A DNA stretch of 64,000 bases from Lentisphaera marina (GTDB lineage Bacteria; Verrucomicrobiota; Lentisphaeria; Lentisphaerales; Lentisphaeraceae): positions 1,178,001 to 1,242,000 of the forward strand of contig NZ_JAQZZL010000001.1 of the NCBI RefSeq assembly GCF_028745505.1. The letters run 5' to 3'. Positions 47,755-57,291 of the stretch are shown here, piece by piece. The translations under genes were made by a program, and so were the position numbers. Under the pieces are notes generated by a model. That model searched no databases and was not told where the DNA came from. It saw only the letters and a program-made list of their open reading frames with translations. Positions within the stretch are counted from its first letter, which is position 1. Each line of letters opens with the position of its first letter.

Positions 47755-48711
47755 ATGAAGGTGGATTTGGGACAAACTTTAGTTGTTGCGGTATCTGCAA
47801 CTGCCTTGTTTGATATGTGTGAGGCAGATGAAGTTTTTCAGAAAGCTTTTGGGGAGAATCCAGAAACTGCGGTAGAAAATTATCGTGCCTACATGCTCAA
47901 GCGAGAAGAAGATGATTTAGCAGATGGTACAGCAATGCCCTTGGTTCGGGCTTTATTGGGGTTAAACCAATATCAAAAAGCAGGTGATCCACCCATTGTA
48001 GAGGTGGTGGTTATGTCTAGGAATAGTCCAGAGACAGGGGTGGTAGTTTTTAATAATATCAGAAGACGAAAGCTTAATATTAGTCGTCATGCTTTTACTG
48101 GTGGTGAATCGGTAGTGCCGTATTTAGAGGCTTACGATGTCGACCTCTTTCTGACCACAAATGTGCGAGATGCGCAAAAAGTCATTGATGCCAAAACCTG
48201 TGCGTCTGCTATTGTCCAAAAGCCACCACAGGAATCTAATTTAGAGGAAAATCAGGTGCGCTTGGCTTTTGATGGAGATGCAGTGCTCTTTGATGATAGT
48301 TCAGAGATTGTTTTTAAGGCAGAGGGTTTAGAGGGCTTTTTCGAGCACGAAAATGAAAAACAGGATGAACCCATGCCTGAAGGTCCCTACGCGCAACTTC
48401 TTCGCAGTATCTCTCAACTTCAAAAACGTCTGCCCTTTAACGTCAAATCTTCTCCAGTGCGTATTGCAATTGTCACAGCTCGGAGTGCGCCTGCCGAAAT
48501 GAGGGTTATCAAAACCTTGCGAACTTGGGGAGTTTATGTGGATGAAGTTTTCTTTTTAGGCGGTCTTGATAAATCAAAAATTCTCAAGGCCTTTCGTCCA
48601 CACATTTTTTTTGAGGACCAGGATCTTCATTTGGAGGAAGCTGCCAAATATGTCCCTTCTGGAAAAGTTCCTTACAAGAGTGAGTCAGAGATCCACAAGT
48701 ACTTACCATGA
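47755..48711 (+). CDS. 5'-nucleotidase of the cN-I type
   Basis: A 318-residue protein matching the cytosolic 5'-nucleotidase I family (NT5C1-like). Visible motifs include SATALFDMCEADEVF at the start, ALLGLNQYQ, VEVVVMSRNSPETGVVVFNNIR, LFLTTNVRDAQKV, VRLAFDGDAVLFDDSSE and FFLGGLDKSKIL. Members release phosphate from nucleoside monophosphates such as AMP. It is 12 bp after the MurU-AmgK-like gene, so likely co-transcribed, though no metabolic link is evident. The stop lies within an inverted repeat that may terminate transcription. Confidence 0.88.
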   Translation: MKVDLGQTLVVAVSATALFDMCEADEVFQKAFGENPETAVENYRAYMLKREEDDLADGTAMPLVRALLGLNQYQKAGDPPIVEVVVMSRNSPETGVVVFNNIRRRKLNISRHAFTGGESVVPYLEAYDVDLFLTTNVRDAQKVIDAKTCASAIVQKPPQESNLEENQVRLAFDGDAVLFDDSSEIVFKAEGLEGFFEHENEKQDEPMPEGPYAQLLRSISQLQKRLPFNVKSSPVRIAIVTARSAPAEMRVIKTLRTWGVYVDEVFFLGGLDKSKILKAFRPHIFFEDQDLHLEEAAKYVPSGKVPYKSESEIHKYLP

Positions 48712-48727
48712 TGATTTGTAAGTACTT
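48697..48727. terminator. Perfect inverted repeat at the nucleotidase stop
   Basis: aagtacttac (48697-48706) and gtaagtactt (48718-48727) are perfect complements with an 11-base loop containing the stop codon. There is no strong T-run, so it may act as a weak terminator or protect the mRNA end. Confidence 0.5.
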
Positions 48728-48739
48728 AATTTCAATAAT

Positions 48740-49165
48740 CTAAAAAGTTTCCGTTACTTTATCAACTACTAAATAATAATAATTAATGATACCATTCTTA
48801 CCGGCTTGTATGGTAGTCGTAGCGTACCACTGCACGTGACCATCAGCCCAAAGAATGTTAATGCCACCATTATGTCGGTTGCCAACGCCGTTGGATGTAG
48901 GCAGAAGGTTGTTATAAGAGGCTACATCATCTGTTGAGTCAGCAACAGCACCGGTTTCTACAGGTTCAAATATTTCTCCAATTTGCTTGGCAGAATTTTT
49001 TAGCTTTTGAAAGTCTGTTCCCATATTCTCCGAAGAACTCCCAAAATTACGATTATAGGTTATTACTGCTTCTTGATTAGCAAGCCCAGTTACGAGTCCG
49101 GAATTTGGGCATCGAAAAGGTGCTTCGCCACCTTCATTACCATTGCCTACAGTCTTTAATAAGGC
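48740..49165 (-). pseudogene. Pseudopilin fragment, C-terminal part only
   Basis: The minus strand from just after the stop of the neighbouring pseudopilin, and in its frame, encodes GNGNEGGEAPFRCPNS, then VETGAVADSTDDVASYNN and NRHNGGINILWADGHVQW (H-X9-DG) to a stop at 48740. The prepilin leader is missing. So this is the tail of a former array member, joined head to tail to an intact copy, probably by unequal recombination. A start at an internal Met (49024) could give a 94-residue piece with no export signal. Confidence 0.85.
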
Positions 49166-49801
49166 TTATTTTTCGACTAAATAATAGTAGTCTTGAGCAC
49201 CATTTTTCCCTGCTGAAATTGCTGTAGTAGAGAAGCTTTGAACATGACCATCTGACCAAAGGAGGTTGAGTGAACCATCGTGACGATCTCCAATGGCATT
49301 TTCTGAAGGCAAGTTATAAGAGACATCGACCCATGAGGTGTCATCAATGGAATCAGCGATAACTGCAGTTTCGACAGAATTCTCAATATCAGTGATTTTT
49401 ACAGCTGGCTTAGCATTAAACCTAAAATCGCCAAATTTGATGTTATAGGTGGTTCCTGCTTCTTGATTAATAAAACCAGTTTCCACTTTGGTTTCTGGGC
49501 ATCGAAAAGGTGCAGCGCCGGTGTAGTCGCGATGAACTTCTCCAGCAAGGTATTCAACAAGATGATCTTTCCAGCCAAGACGGCTAGTAGTATTTAAACT
49601 AGAGGCTGAAGGCATGTAATTATCGTTATCTTCAGTGTACATGTACGTGGCCATTCCCATTTGATTGTGCTGAGATTTACAAACTGCTTGACGGGATTTT
49701 GCTCTTGCTTTACCTAATGCAGGAAGGATAAGTGACGCGAGGATACCAATGATCGCAATGACGACTAAGAGCTCAATGAGTGAGAATTGTTTTGTTTTCA
49801 A
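49166..49801 (-). CDS. Pseudopilin-like protein (array member 1)
   Basis: About 212 residues with prepilin leader [22 protein letters not shown], conserved ARAKSRQAVCKSQHNQMG, and C-terminal RHDGSLNLLWSDGHVQS (H-X9-DG). I start at TTG 49801, in the same place as the ATG of the neighbouring paralogue (KTKQFSL), with AAGGA eight bases upstream; an ATG at 49834 would add 11 residues before the leader. The array suggests expansion of surface or secretion components. Function is not established for this family. Confidence 0.87.
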   Translation of the reverse strand: MKTKQFSLIELLVVIAIIGILASLILPALGKARAKSRQAVCKSQHNQMGMATYMYTEDNDNYMPSASSLNTTSRLGWKDHLVEYLAGEVHRDYTGAAPFRCPETKVETGFINQEAGTTYNIKFGDFRFNAKPAVKITDIENSVETAVIADSIDDTSWVDVSYNLPSENAIGDRHDGSLNLLWSDGHVQSFSTTAISAGKNGAQDYYYLVEK

Positions 49802-49940
49802 GTTGCAGTTCCTTTGTAAAGTTTTCTTATACAAGGAATAGCAGTGCTGATATTCTATTTGACAGTGATTGATTTTTTTCTTTTAAAAAATAAAATTTCA
49901 TGTTCAAATTAAGTGGTCATAGTCCACATGAATGGGTGGT

Positions 49941-50591
49941 TTACGGCTTATCTATAAGGTAGTAATAATGGTTGGATCCATTTTTTCCTGCAGACATAAA
50001 TTCTGTAGATTTCCATGAAACGTGGCCATCTACCCATGCTACATTAACACCGCCATTGTGGCGATAGCCAACATCACTATCTTTAGTGTTTGAAGCTGTG
50101 TTGAAATCAGTGTCATCCAAAGAGTCTAGGGTGCTCACGGTTTCAGTCGCGTCTTCGATGGAACTGATCTGTTTTAAAGTGTTAAAGACAGCGTTATTTG
50201 AATAAAAGCGATCTGATCCAAAATAACGATTGTAAGCAGTACCTGTGGCTTGGAAAATTGTGCCACTAATATTTTCTTGACTTGGGCAGTAGAAAACTGT
50301 ATTGGCAAAATTATTCCTATCTGAAGAATCTATTTTTAGGTATTCTGCAATATAAAGTTGCCAACCTTTCCATGTGCTTGAAGTCGGATGATCAACTGTA
50401 GGAAAATAGTCATCATTATCCTCAGTATACATAAAGATGGCAGTACTAATTTGTTTGTGTTGTGAGTTACAGACGGCTTGTTGAGATTTTTTTCTTGCTT
50501 TACCGAGCGCAGGTAAAATTAGTGATGCGAGGATGCCGATAATTGCAATAACTACCAAAAGTTCAATAAGAGAGAATTGTTTTGTTTTCAT
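49941..50591 (-). CDS. Pseudopilin-like protein (array member 2)
   Basis: 216 residues, leader [20 protein letters not shown], conserved SQQAVCNSQHKQISTAIFMYTED and C-terminal YRHNGGVNVAWVDGHVSW (H-X9-DG). Its middle part (YFGSDRFYSNNAVFNTLKQI) is the most divergent of the array. About 106 bp upstream of member 1. Intact. Confidence 0.9.
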   Translation of the reverse strand: MKTKQFSLIELLVVIAIIGILASLILPALGKARKKSQQAVCNSQHKQISTAIFMYTEDNDDYFPTVDHPTSSTWKGWQLYIAEYLKIDSSDRNNFANTVFYCPSQENISGTIFQATGTAYNRYFGSDRFYSNNAVFNTLKQISSIEDATETVSTLDSLDDTDFNTASNTKDSDVGYRHNGGVNVAWVDGHVSWKSTEFMSAGKNGSNHYYYLIDKP

Positions 50592-50679
50592 GTTTCTTTA
50601 CCTTAATGTAATACTTGATTACAAGAGGAATCGTAGTGGGAGCATGATGTTTGACAGGGCTTTTTAAAAATATTTAACC

Positions 50680-51318
50680 TTAAGGTTTAATGACTTCGTA
50701 ATACCAATCTGGATCACCGTTACGACCAGCTTGGATGGCAAGAGAGGTGAACCATTGTACGTGGCCGTCAGCCCAGAGTATATTTAAGCCATTATTATGG
50801 CGGTAGCCAACGCCATTTTCAGAGGGAAGGAGGCGAGAGGCCGCCGCCCAATCATTGCCATCAATGGAATCGGCGACAACTCCGGTTTCCACAGGTGAGG
50901 GGATCTCATTAATATTAATAGCGGGGTAATTATTAAAGCGGTCATCACCTAAATTTATGTTGTAAGCTGTGCCAGCTTCTTGATTGATGAATCCTGTGTT
51001 TAGTTCGGAGTTGGGGCAACGGAAAGGAGCAGAACCACCAAGCGTTCCATTGCCTTCGGTATTTAAGTAGGGTGCAATATGCATTTTCCAGCCGAGTCGG
51101 CTTGTTTGATCGACATGAGAGGAGGAAGGCATTTCGCCTTCGTTATCGTCATTATACATGAATATTGCCGCGCTTATTTGCTTTTGCTATGATTTACAAA
51201 CCGCTTGCTGAGAAGTTTTTCTAGCTTTACTGAGTGCAGGCAAAAGAAAGGATGCTAGGATGCCAATAATGGCGATCACAACAAGGAGTTCTATCAGTGT
51301 AAAATTCTTTTTATGCAT
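50680..51318 (-). pseudogene. Pseudopilin-like gene with in-frame amber stop (array member 3)
   Basis: From ATG 51318 the frame encodes [20 protein letters not shown], continues to QQAVCKS, and then meets TAG at 51189-51187 (codon 44), where its paralogues have Gln (SQHKQ). After it the same frame continues without a break (QKQISAAIFMYNDDNEGE) to the H-X9-DG motif RHNNGLNILWADGHVQW and a stop at 50680. So it is a single nonsense change in an otherwise whole gene. It could be a recent pseudogene or a sequencing error. Confidence 0.85.
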
Positions 51319-51484
51319 GGTGTGCCTCTTAGTTAAGGTATATTCTAGTTGTATTAATCCATAGCGACTATTTATTTTTTTTGACAGAAAATATCTTTTT
51401 TGTGAAAAATAACCTTATAAACTGGATGTTTTAAATGTTAGTTGCCGTCGTGCTTAAGAGCAAGAAACAAGAAGCAAGGATTAA

Positions 51485-52147
51485 ATGAAAAATATTCGTG
51501 CAGTGATTTTTGATATGGATGGTCTTCTCCTGGATACAGAAAGGATTTGTTGTGATGTTTTATTGAAGACTTTTGATGACCATGGTGAAACAATGACCCG
51601 CGAGGAATTTATCGATTTAATTGGCTTGAATAGTAAAGAAGTGCGTTTGCGAATTAAGCAAAAGTTAGGGGATGAAATTGGCCTTGACCTATTCGTGAAA
51701 ACGTGGAAAGAACGCTATTTCATGAGAACTGTTGAACAGGCAGCTCCCCTTAAAGAGGGAGTTGTAGATTTGTTGACTTACTTTAAGAGTGTTAATCTGC
51801 CTATGGCGGTGGCAACATCAACGGATCATGAAACGGCGCTGAAAAAATTAGAAAAAGCCAATTTACTTCACTACTTTTCAAATGTCGTTGGAGGAGATCA
51901 GATAGAGCGAAGTAAGCCCGCTCCGGATATCTATTTAAAAGCTGCAGAGGTTTTACAAGTGAAAGCTACTCACTGTTTAGCGTTTGAAGATTCGCGCTTT
52001 GGAGTTGAGGCTGCTTTGAAGGCAGGGATGCGAACCATTCACATTCCCGACATGGTCGAATTACCAGAAAAATTAATTTTAAGGTGCTTAGGGACCTATG
52101 GAAATTTAAGTGGCTTTCTACAAGAATATTCAAAAGGAGTAAGTTAA
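51485..52147 (+). CDS. HAD-superfamily hydrolase (beta-phosphoglucomutase-like)
   Basis: A 220-residue HAD enzyme with all motifs: I VIFDMDGLLLDTE (nucleophile Asp and second Asp), II ATSTDHE, III/IV SKPAPDIYLKAA and FEDSRFGVEAA. The helical cap after motif I (FDDHGETMTREEFIDLIGL) is that of the beta-phosphoglucomutase/phosphatase group. Acts on a phosphorylated sugar or related small molecule. Its stop overlaps the next gene's start by one base (TAATG). Confidence 0.9.
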   Translation: MKNIRAVIFDMDGLLLDTERICCDVLLKTFDDHGETMTREEFIDLIGLNSKEVRLRIKQKLGDEIGLDLFVKTWKERYFMRTVEQAAPLKEGVVDLLTYFKSVNLPMAVATSTDHETALKKLEKANLLHYFSNVVGGDQIERSKPAPDIYLKAAEVLQVKATHCLAFEDSRFGVEAALKAGMRTIHIPDMVELPEKLILRCLGTYGNLSGFLQEYSKGVS

Positions 52148-54348
52148 TGCGCTCTTTAATCAGTTTGTTTATTTTTTTGCCTTTTGTACTCAGTGCCAAT
52201 CCTGAACTGATTGAATCAAAGTGTTGTCGATGCCATAAACCTGGCAAAGAGAAAGGGGGCTTAGATTTACAGTCTTTAATGCCAAGAAATGATCATCTGT
52301 TGCGGTCTCCGCAAAAATGGAAAAGAGCCTTGGCTTATTTAAGAAGTCACGAGATGCCACCTAAGGATAGTAAAGCAATTAGTTTAGAAGACCGAGAGAA
52401 AATGCTTTTATGGTTAGAGGAGAGTTTAAATAAGACGTATATCTCAAGCCCGTATTATCTTGAAACACCGCAAACTCGCCGTTTAAATAAATACGAATAT
52501 CTCAATACTTTACAGAACCTCTTATATTTAGACAAGCGACCAAGTTTTAATTTATTAAGTGATAATTCTGGCTATGGCTTCGATAATATAGCTGACTTAT
52601 TAAGCGTAAGTTCATTAGCCATGGAGAAGTATTTAAAATGTGCTCAGCAAGTTTTAGACGACGCAATTTTAGATTACGTTCCCAAACAATATAAATGGAA
52701 TTTTGATGCCGAGAGTATGGATCGCGCCCCCAAAGATAGAGGACGGGTTATACAGGGTATTCACCACCTTTGGGCCAATGCTAGCTTAAGTGTCAAAATC
52801 AACTGTGTACATCCTGGTAAATATATACTTCAAATGGAAGCCGCGGGGGATCAAGCAGGCGAAGAAAAGGTAAAGGTGAGTTTAGACATCAATGGGAAAA
52901 ATCAGAAAATTCTAGAAATAGAAGCGGAATCACCACATTCACAGATTTACACCATAGAAATGGATTTGATCACAGGAGAGAATGAAATAAAAATCAGTTT
53001 TATTAATGATTATTATCAGGTAATTAAAGGTGATCGAAATTTTCATTTCCATGGTCTGAGTATCAGTGGACCCGAAAAGCTCCCGCCTTTACCAAAAAGT
53101 CATTTACGCTTAGTCCCAAATGGTGAGTCCTATGAAAAAACTATCAAAAGTTTTTTGGAGCGCGCTTACAGGCGACCAGCAACGGAAGGTGAGTTACTTA
53201 AGCTTACTAAAACATATCAAGAACTTCGTCATGCGGGTAATGATCACCTTAGTGCTGTTAAAACCTGCTTTTTAGCAATTTTGATATCACCAAAGTTTTT
53301 ATTTCGTATTGAAAAAAAGCCTCACGTGGAGGAGCAGGTTCTAAATGATTATGAATTGGCATCGCGTTTATCATATTTCTTATGGTCAAGTATGCCGGAT
53401 AAAGGTTTGTTTTATTTAGCCAGCAAAGGTGAGCTCAATAAAACTGAGATTCTAAAAAGTGAAGTTCGTCGGATGTTAAAGTCCTATCGTTCAAAACAAT
53501 TTGTGAAAAACTTTTCTGGCCAATGGTTACACGTGCGTAATTTAGATTATGTCGACGTGAGTAATCGCAAGTTTAAAAATTGGAACGGAGCCTTACAAGA
53601 TTCAATGAGGCGAGAAGTCTATGAATACTTTACTTATGTCTTATCAAATAATTTACCGATCAATTTTTTCATACGTGGAGATAAGTTGTTTGTTAATGAG
53701 AAGTTAGCCGGACACTATGGCATTAAAGGTGAATTTGAGTGGGCTATGCATAGCATTCCAGCAATAGCAGGTCGCAATAGTGTTTTGACGACTGCATCTG
53801 TGTTAACTGTAACGTCAGAGGCATCGCGAACAAGTCCCGTTAAACGAGGTAAATGGATCCTTGAGGAAATTTTAGGTTTTACCCCTCCGCCCCCGCCACC
53901 AGGTGTGCCGGCATTGGAAGAGACTCAGGAGCATCATGCGGATTTGACCGTCTCAGAGCAATTAGCTCGACATCGAGAGGATCCCGATTGTGCCGTGTGT
54001 CATTTGAGGATGGACCCGATTGGTTTGAGCTTTGAGCATTATAATGCCATAGGTGAATGGCGAGATAAATATGATAAGGGAGAAGCGATCAGTTTGGGAG
54101 GGGATCTTCCTGATGGTTCAAGCTTAAGGGGCTTTCAGGATGTCCAGGACTATCTCTTAGAAAACGAAAGTACCTTTCAGCAGACTTTTATCGAAAAACT
54201 CATGATTTATGCACTTGGGCGTGGTTTGGAACAAGGCGATTTTAGGACTCTCTACGAAATCCATGAAAAAACTAAGGGCTTGAGTTGTCGCTTAGAAGAT
54301 ATTATTTTAGAAATAGTTGTTTCCAAAACTTTTAGGTATAAATCATGA
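52147..54348 (+). CDS. Exported cytochrome-like DUF1592/DUF1588-family protein
   Basis: About 733 residues. I start at 52147 (MRSLISLFIFLPFVLSANP, a signal peptide) since the frame upstream lies over the HAD gene, the stop and start form TAATG, and AAGGAG precedes the ATG. A haem-attachment-type motif SKCCRCHKPG lies right after the signal peptide, then DUF1587/DUF1592/DUF1588 (KRGKWILEEILGFTPPPPPPGVP, CAVCHLRMDPIGLSFEHYN) and DUF1585 regions. Such planctomycete-type cytochromes are normally paired with a DUF1552 protein, as here, 38 bp downstream. The biochemical role is unknown. Confidence 0.88.
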   Translation: MRSLISLFIFLPFVLSANPELIESKCCRCHKPGKEKGGLDLQSLMPRNDHLLRSPQKWKRALAYLRSHEMPPKDSKAISLEDREKMLLWLEESLNKTYISSPYYLETPQTRRLNKYEYLNTLQNLLYLDKRPSFNLLSDNSGYGFDNIADLLSVSSLAMEKYLKCAQQVLDDAILDYVPKQYKWNFDAESMDRAPKDRGRVIQGIHHLWANASLSVKINCVHPGKYILQMEAAGDQAGEEKVKVSLDINGKNQKILEIEAESPHSQIYTIEMDLITGENEIKISFINDYYQVIKGDRNFHFHGLSISGPEKLPPLPKSHLRLVPNGESYEKTIKSFLERAYRRPATEGELLKLTKTYQELRHAGNDHLSAVKTCFLAILISPKFLFRIEKKPHVEEQVLNDYELASRLSYFLWSSMPDKGLFYLASKGELNKTEILKSEVRRMLKSYRSKQFVKNFSGQWLHVRNLDYVDVSNRKFKNWNGALQDSMRREVYEYFTYVLSNNLPINFFIRGDKLFVNEKLAGHYGIKGEFEWAMHSIPAIAGRNSVLTTASVLTVTSEASRTSPVKRGKWILEEILGFTPPPPPPGVPALEETQEHHADLTVSEQLARHREDPDCAVCHLRMDPIGLSFEHYNAIGEWRDKYDKGEAISLGGDLPDGSSLRGFQDVQDYLLENESTFQQTFIEKLMIYALGRGLEQGDFRTLYEIHEKTKGLSCRLEDIILEIVVSKTFRYKS

Positions 54349-54386
54349 TCGTTAAATGTAATTGTTTCAGTACGGAGGGCTAAAGA

Positions 54387-55718
54387 GTGAGTGCTTTTGA
54401 TCGTTTTAGTCGCCGTCGGGTGCTTAAGTCTACAGGAGTATTATTAGGCTTGCCAATATTGGAAAGCTTTGCTCAAAAAGCAAGTTTCGAAGTGAAGCCG
54501 CGAGCTATATTTATTTTTTTGCCTAATGGAGTGTGGTGTCCTGATTGGAAAGTCAATGAGACTGCAAAGGACTATGTTTTTCCTAGAAGTTTAGAGAGTT
54601 TAAAAAATCATAAGAAAGACATTTTAATGCTCGGTAATTTAGGTCATGAAAAAGCTCGAGCTAATGGTGATGGCGCAGGTGACCATGCACGTAGTAGTGG
54701 AACTTTTTTGACAGCACGACAGATTTATAAAACCTCAGGTAAAAATATTCAAGCAGGTGTGTCTTTTGATCAGGTTTTGGCATCAAAAGTTCGAGGTCAG
54801 TGTGATTTTGATTCTTTAGAGTACTCGATGGAAGCAGGTGGGGTGGCAGGGCAATGTGATTCCGGATACAGTTGTGCTTACGTAAATAATATTTCTTGGG
54901 CTAATGCTCATTTACCTCTAGCGCGCGAAAGCCGCGTTAGGGATGCTTTTGAAAGATTGTTTGGAGATCCAGAAGCGCATGTTTCTCAAAGAAATAAAGC
55001 CATACTTCAGGCACGACAAAGCTCTGTCTTGGATTTGGTTCGAAGTGAAAGTAAAGATCTGATGCGAGTTATATCAAAAAATGACCGTGTAAAAATTGAA
55101 GAATACCAAGATTCTCTAAGAGATTTAGAGAAAAGCTTGAATGTGGCCTCACATACCGAACTTGATCAAGATATTGAACTCCCCGATTTTTCAAGAAATC
55201 AACGTTTGGATTACCCACGTAAAGTAAAACTATTCTATGATGTAATGACCCTTGCGCTGCAGACTAACAAGACAAGAGTGATGAGTTTGATGCTTGGTCG
55301 AGGTGGTTCCAACCTAAGGCATAAATCGCTTGGCATGGAAGAGGGACATCATGCTTTGTCACATCACCAAAATAAATCACATAAAATTGAACAGTTGAAA
55401 AAAATTGATCGTTATCATGCGGAGCATTTTGCGTATTTTTTAGATCGTTTGAAAAGTGTGCAAGAGGGAGAAAGAAATTTACTCGATAACTCCATGGTGC
55501 TCTTTGGATCTTGTATACGAGATGGTAATCGCCATGACCATCATGATTTGCCATTAATTTTAGCAGGTTCTAGTGCAGGTGGATTGAAGAGTGGAGGAAG
55601 TAAAGTTTTCGCCCAAGAAACACCCCTTTCAAATCTATTCCTCACTATTTCAGATCAATTTGGTGCTCCTGTACAAAAATTTGGGGACTCCACAGGAAGG
55701 GTGGATTTGGTGATTTGA
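54387..55718 (+). CDS. DUF1552-family exported protein (Tat signal)
   Basis: A 443-residue protein with a twin-arginine-type leader (FDRFSRRRVLKSTGVLLGLPIL). The body has FIFLPNGVWCPDW, GDHARSSGTFLT, LGRGGSNLRHKSLGM and SCIRDGNRHDHHDLPLILAG, typical of DUF1552, which is related in fold to alkaline-phosphatase-like or DUF1501 proteins. It always accompanies DUF1592 proteins in PVC bacteria. The start is GTG at 54387, with GGAGG (cggagggctaaagagtg) upstream. Function unknown. Confidence 0.88.
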   Translation: MSAFDRFSRRRVLKSTGVLLGLPILESFAQKASFEVKPRAIFIFLPNGVWCPDWKVNETAKDYVFPRSLESLKNHKKDILMLGNLGHEKARANGDGAGDHARSSGTFLTARQIYKTSGKNIQAGVSFDQVLASKVRGQCDFDSLEYSMEAGGVAGQCDSGYSCAYVNNISWANAHLPLARESRVRDAFERLFGDPEAHVSQRNKAILQARQSSVLDLVRSESKDLMRVISKNDRVKIEEYQDSLRDLEKSLNVASHTELDQDIELPDFSRNQRLDYPRKVKLFYDVMTLALQTNKTRVMSLMLGRGGSNLRHKSLGMEEGHHALSHHQNKSHKIEQLKKIDRYHAEHFAYFLDRLKSVQEGERNLLDNSMVLFGSCIRDGNRHDHHDLPLILAGSSAGGLKSGGSKVFAQETPLSNLFLTISDQFGAPVQKFGDSTGRVDLVI

Positions 55719-55777
55719 TCTGAGTATCGTAAGCATTGTTTTGTTATTCAAATAAACTCATGTGGCTGAGGGAAAGA

Positions 55778-55811
55778 TAAAAAAATGCTACTTGTGAGTA
55801 ACAAGCAGCAT
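55778..55811 (-). terminator. Terminator of the pseudopilin gene, now cut off by an IS
   Basis: On the minus strand: atgctgcttgt, loop tactc, acaagtagcat (one G-U pair), then TTTTTTT. It points in the direction of the pseudopilin gene at 57290-58129, but the IS4-type element now lies between them. It lies between that gene and the convergent DUF1552 gene. Confidence 0.8.
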
Positions 55812-55829
55812 ATAAAATAGGTATTAGTA

Positions 55830-55838
55830 GATTTTATT
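55830..55838. repeat. Target-site duplication, left copy
   Basis: GATTTTATT, directly before the left inverted repeat of the IS4-type element; the same nine bases follow the right repeat at 57283-57291. Confidence 0.9.
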
Positions 55839-57282
55839 CACAATCATCCCATAAATCTTTAAAATAGCCTTATCCGCTTAACCTTTGAGCTTAGAAACTT
55901 CTCTTTTCTAAAGAGGGGGTTTAACGGTTTTTACTAAAACTGAGCTTAATTAAACACATGCTGTCCCATAGAATGCTTTATCAAAGTTAGGTAAATACGC
56001 TTGATCTGGAACTGCTTTGATCTTTGGAGGATCACTGGCTGTCCCACAAGTTTTCAAAAGAGATGATAAATCGAAATAGCTCCACAAAACACCTCGGATT
56101 AGAGTCGTAATTCTTGAAAAGGAATGTGGCCACTGAGATCTAAAAGCTAAAAACCTTAGTAAAACATACGTAAGTAGAGCCGTCCAAACTTGCCATTGAA
56201 TTGCATTTTTATTATGACCTAAGAAGTCAGCTAGCTTCAAGTTTTGTTTTAGTTGTTTAAAGAAAACTTCAATACCCCATCGCGATTGATAAATAGAAGC
56301 GATAGAGCTTGGTGCCCACTGTAAATTATTACTTAGAAATTTCAGGGTCTTCATTTTTCCATCAACCTCAACATTAGTGGTAACTAATCGGAGGACTTTG
56401 GGGTAATGTTTTTCGGTATTCACCCCATTCAGTTTAATGAGTTGATCTGAAATGATATCCCCTTTAGAGGGCCGTTCCTCAATTATATCATAAGTCATAT
56501 TGTCTTTAGAACGAGTCACCCAATTGACTCCTCGGGCATCAAGGTGAAAAAGGTGCTTGAAATCAACATAAGCTTTATCGAAGACAACGATTTCACCATC
56601 TTTAATGGTAGCACACATCTCCTTGGCTTCTGTTGAATCATGAGTATTAGCTTCTTTAACAATTGCATAGGAAGGTAAAAAAGTTTGAAGGTTTAATTGC
56701 ATATGACATTTAGCCGCAGCTTTGCGGCGACGATGTTTGGCCCAATTCAAACAATGAGCTACTAATTGAATTGTCGTAGAATCAACCGCATATACGGCTC
56801 TTTTGAAACGTTGTGGAAAGTTTGAATTCTGTTTATCTAAACCAAAGCTAGGAAGTTGAGACTGCAGTGACTTTAAAACTTCCCAAAACAAATCTTCCGC
56901 CATTGCTGCATTTCGTGTTCGATTGGCATTTGAGAAAGTGTTTCTTTTTGGTGCTGTCGCACCTCTAATCTGAAATAATGAACTGGAGTGATAATGCAAA
57001 CCATCACATACATCATTTAAACTTAGAGCATGAGAGAGCTGAGTATACAATAAACTTACGACGTGACTCCACGAACTGAATTTACGAGTCTTTATTCCAT
57101 GCTTCTTAGCAAGTTTATTAACTATGTGAGGTGGGATTAATTGGCAGATCTGTTTTAAGGTTGATAGATTACTTTTGTTTGGCTTCATTGTAGTTCCTTT
57201 ATTTGTGGTAATTTAAAGTACTCAATGAAGCCAGACTTACTTTCAGTTAGTCCAATTTATCATTTCTTATGGGATGACTGTG
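55839..57282. mobile_element. Intact IS4-type insertion sequence with 9-bp TSD
   Basis: Ends are cacaatcatcccataa (55839-55854) and, complemented, cacagtcatcccataa (57267-57282), 15 of 16 identical, flanked by GATTTTATT on both sides. Length 1,444 bp with one intact transposase. A remnant of the same element type lies at 32442-32712. The insertion falls exactly at the stop codon of a pseudopilin gene without changing it. Confidence 0.92.
55950..57188 (-). CDS. IS4-family transposase
   Basis: A 412-residue transposase with an N-terminal DUF4372-like domain (HVVSLLYTQLSHALSLNDVCDGL) and a DDE catalytic domain: candidate catalytic residues are Asp in YAVDSTTIQL, Asp in IVVFDKAYVDF and Glu in IYQSRWGIEVFFKQLKQNLK (the Y-x2-R-W-x-E-x6-K signature of IS4). 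No frameshifts. Recent insertion is implied by perfect target duplications. Confidence 0.95.
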   Translation of the reverse strand: MKPNKSNLSTLKQICQLIPPHIVNKLAKKHGIKTRKFSSWSHVVSLLYTQLSHALSLNDVCDGLHYHSSSLFQIRGATAPKRNTFSNANRTRNAAMAEDLFWEVLKSLQSQLPSFGLDKQNSNFPQRFKRAVYAVDSTTIQLVAHCLNWAKHRRRKAAAKCHMQLNLQTFLPSYAIVKEANTHDSTEAKEMCATIKDGEIVVFDKAYVDFKHLFHLDARGVNWVTRSKDNMTYDIIEERPSKGDIISDQLIKLNGVNTEKHYPKVLRLVTTNVEVDGKMKTLKFLSNNLQWAPSSIASIYQSRWGIEVFFKQLKQNLKLADFLGHNKNAIQWQVWTALLTYVLLRFLAFRSQWPHSFSRITTLIRGVLWSYFDLSSLLKTCGTASDPPKIKAVPDQAYLPNFDKAFYGTACV

Positions 57283-57291
57283 GATTTTATT
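57283..57291. repeat. Target-site duplication, right copy
   Basis: GATTTTATT, overlapping the stop codon (complement of 57290-57292) of the pseudopilin gene. Matches 55830-55838. Confidence 0.9.
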
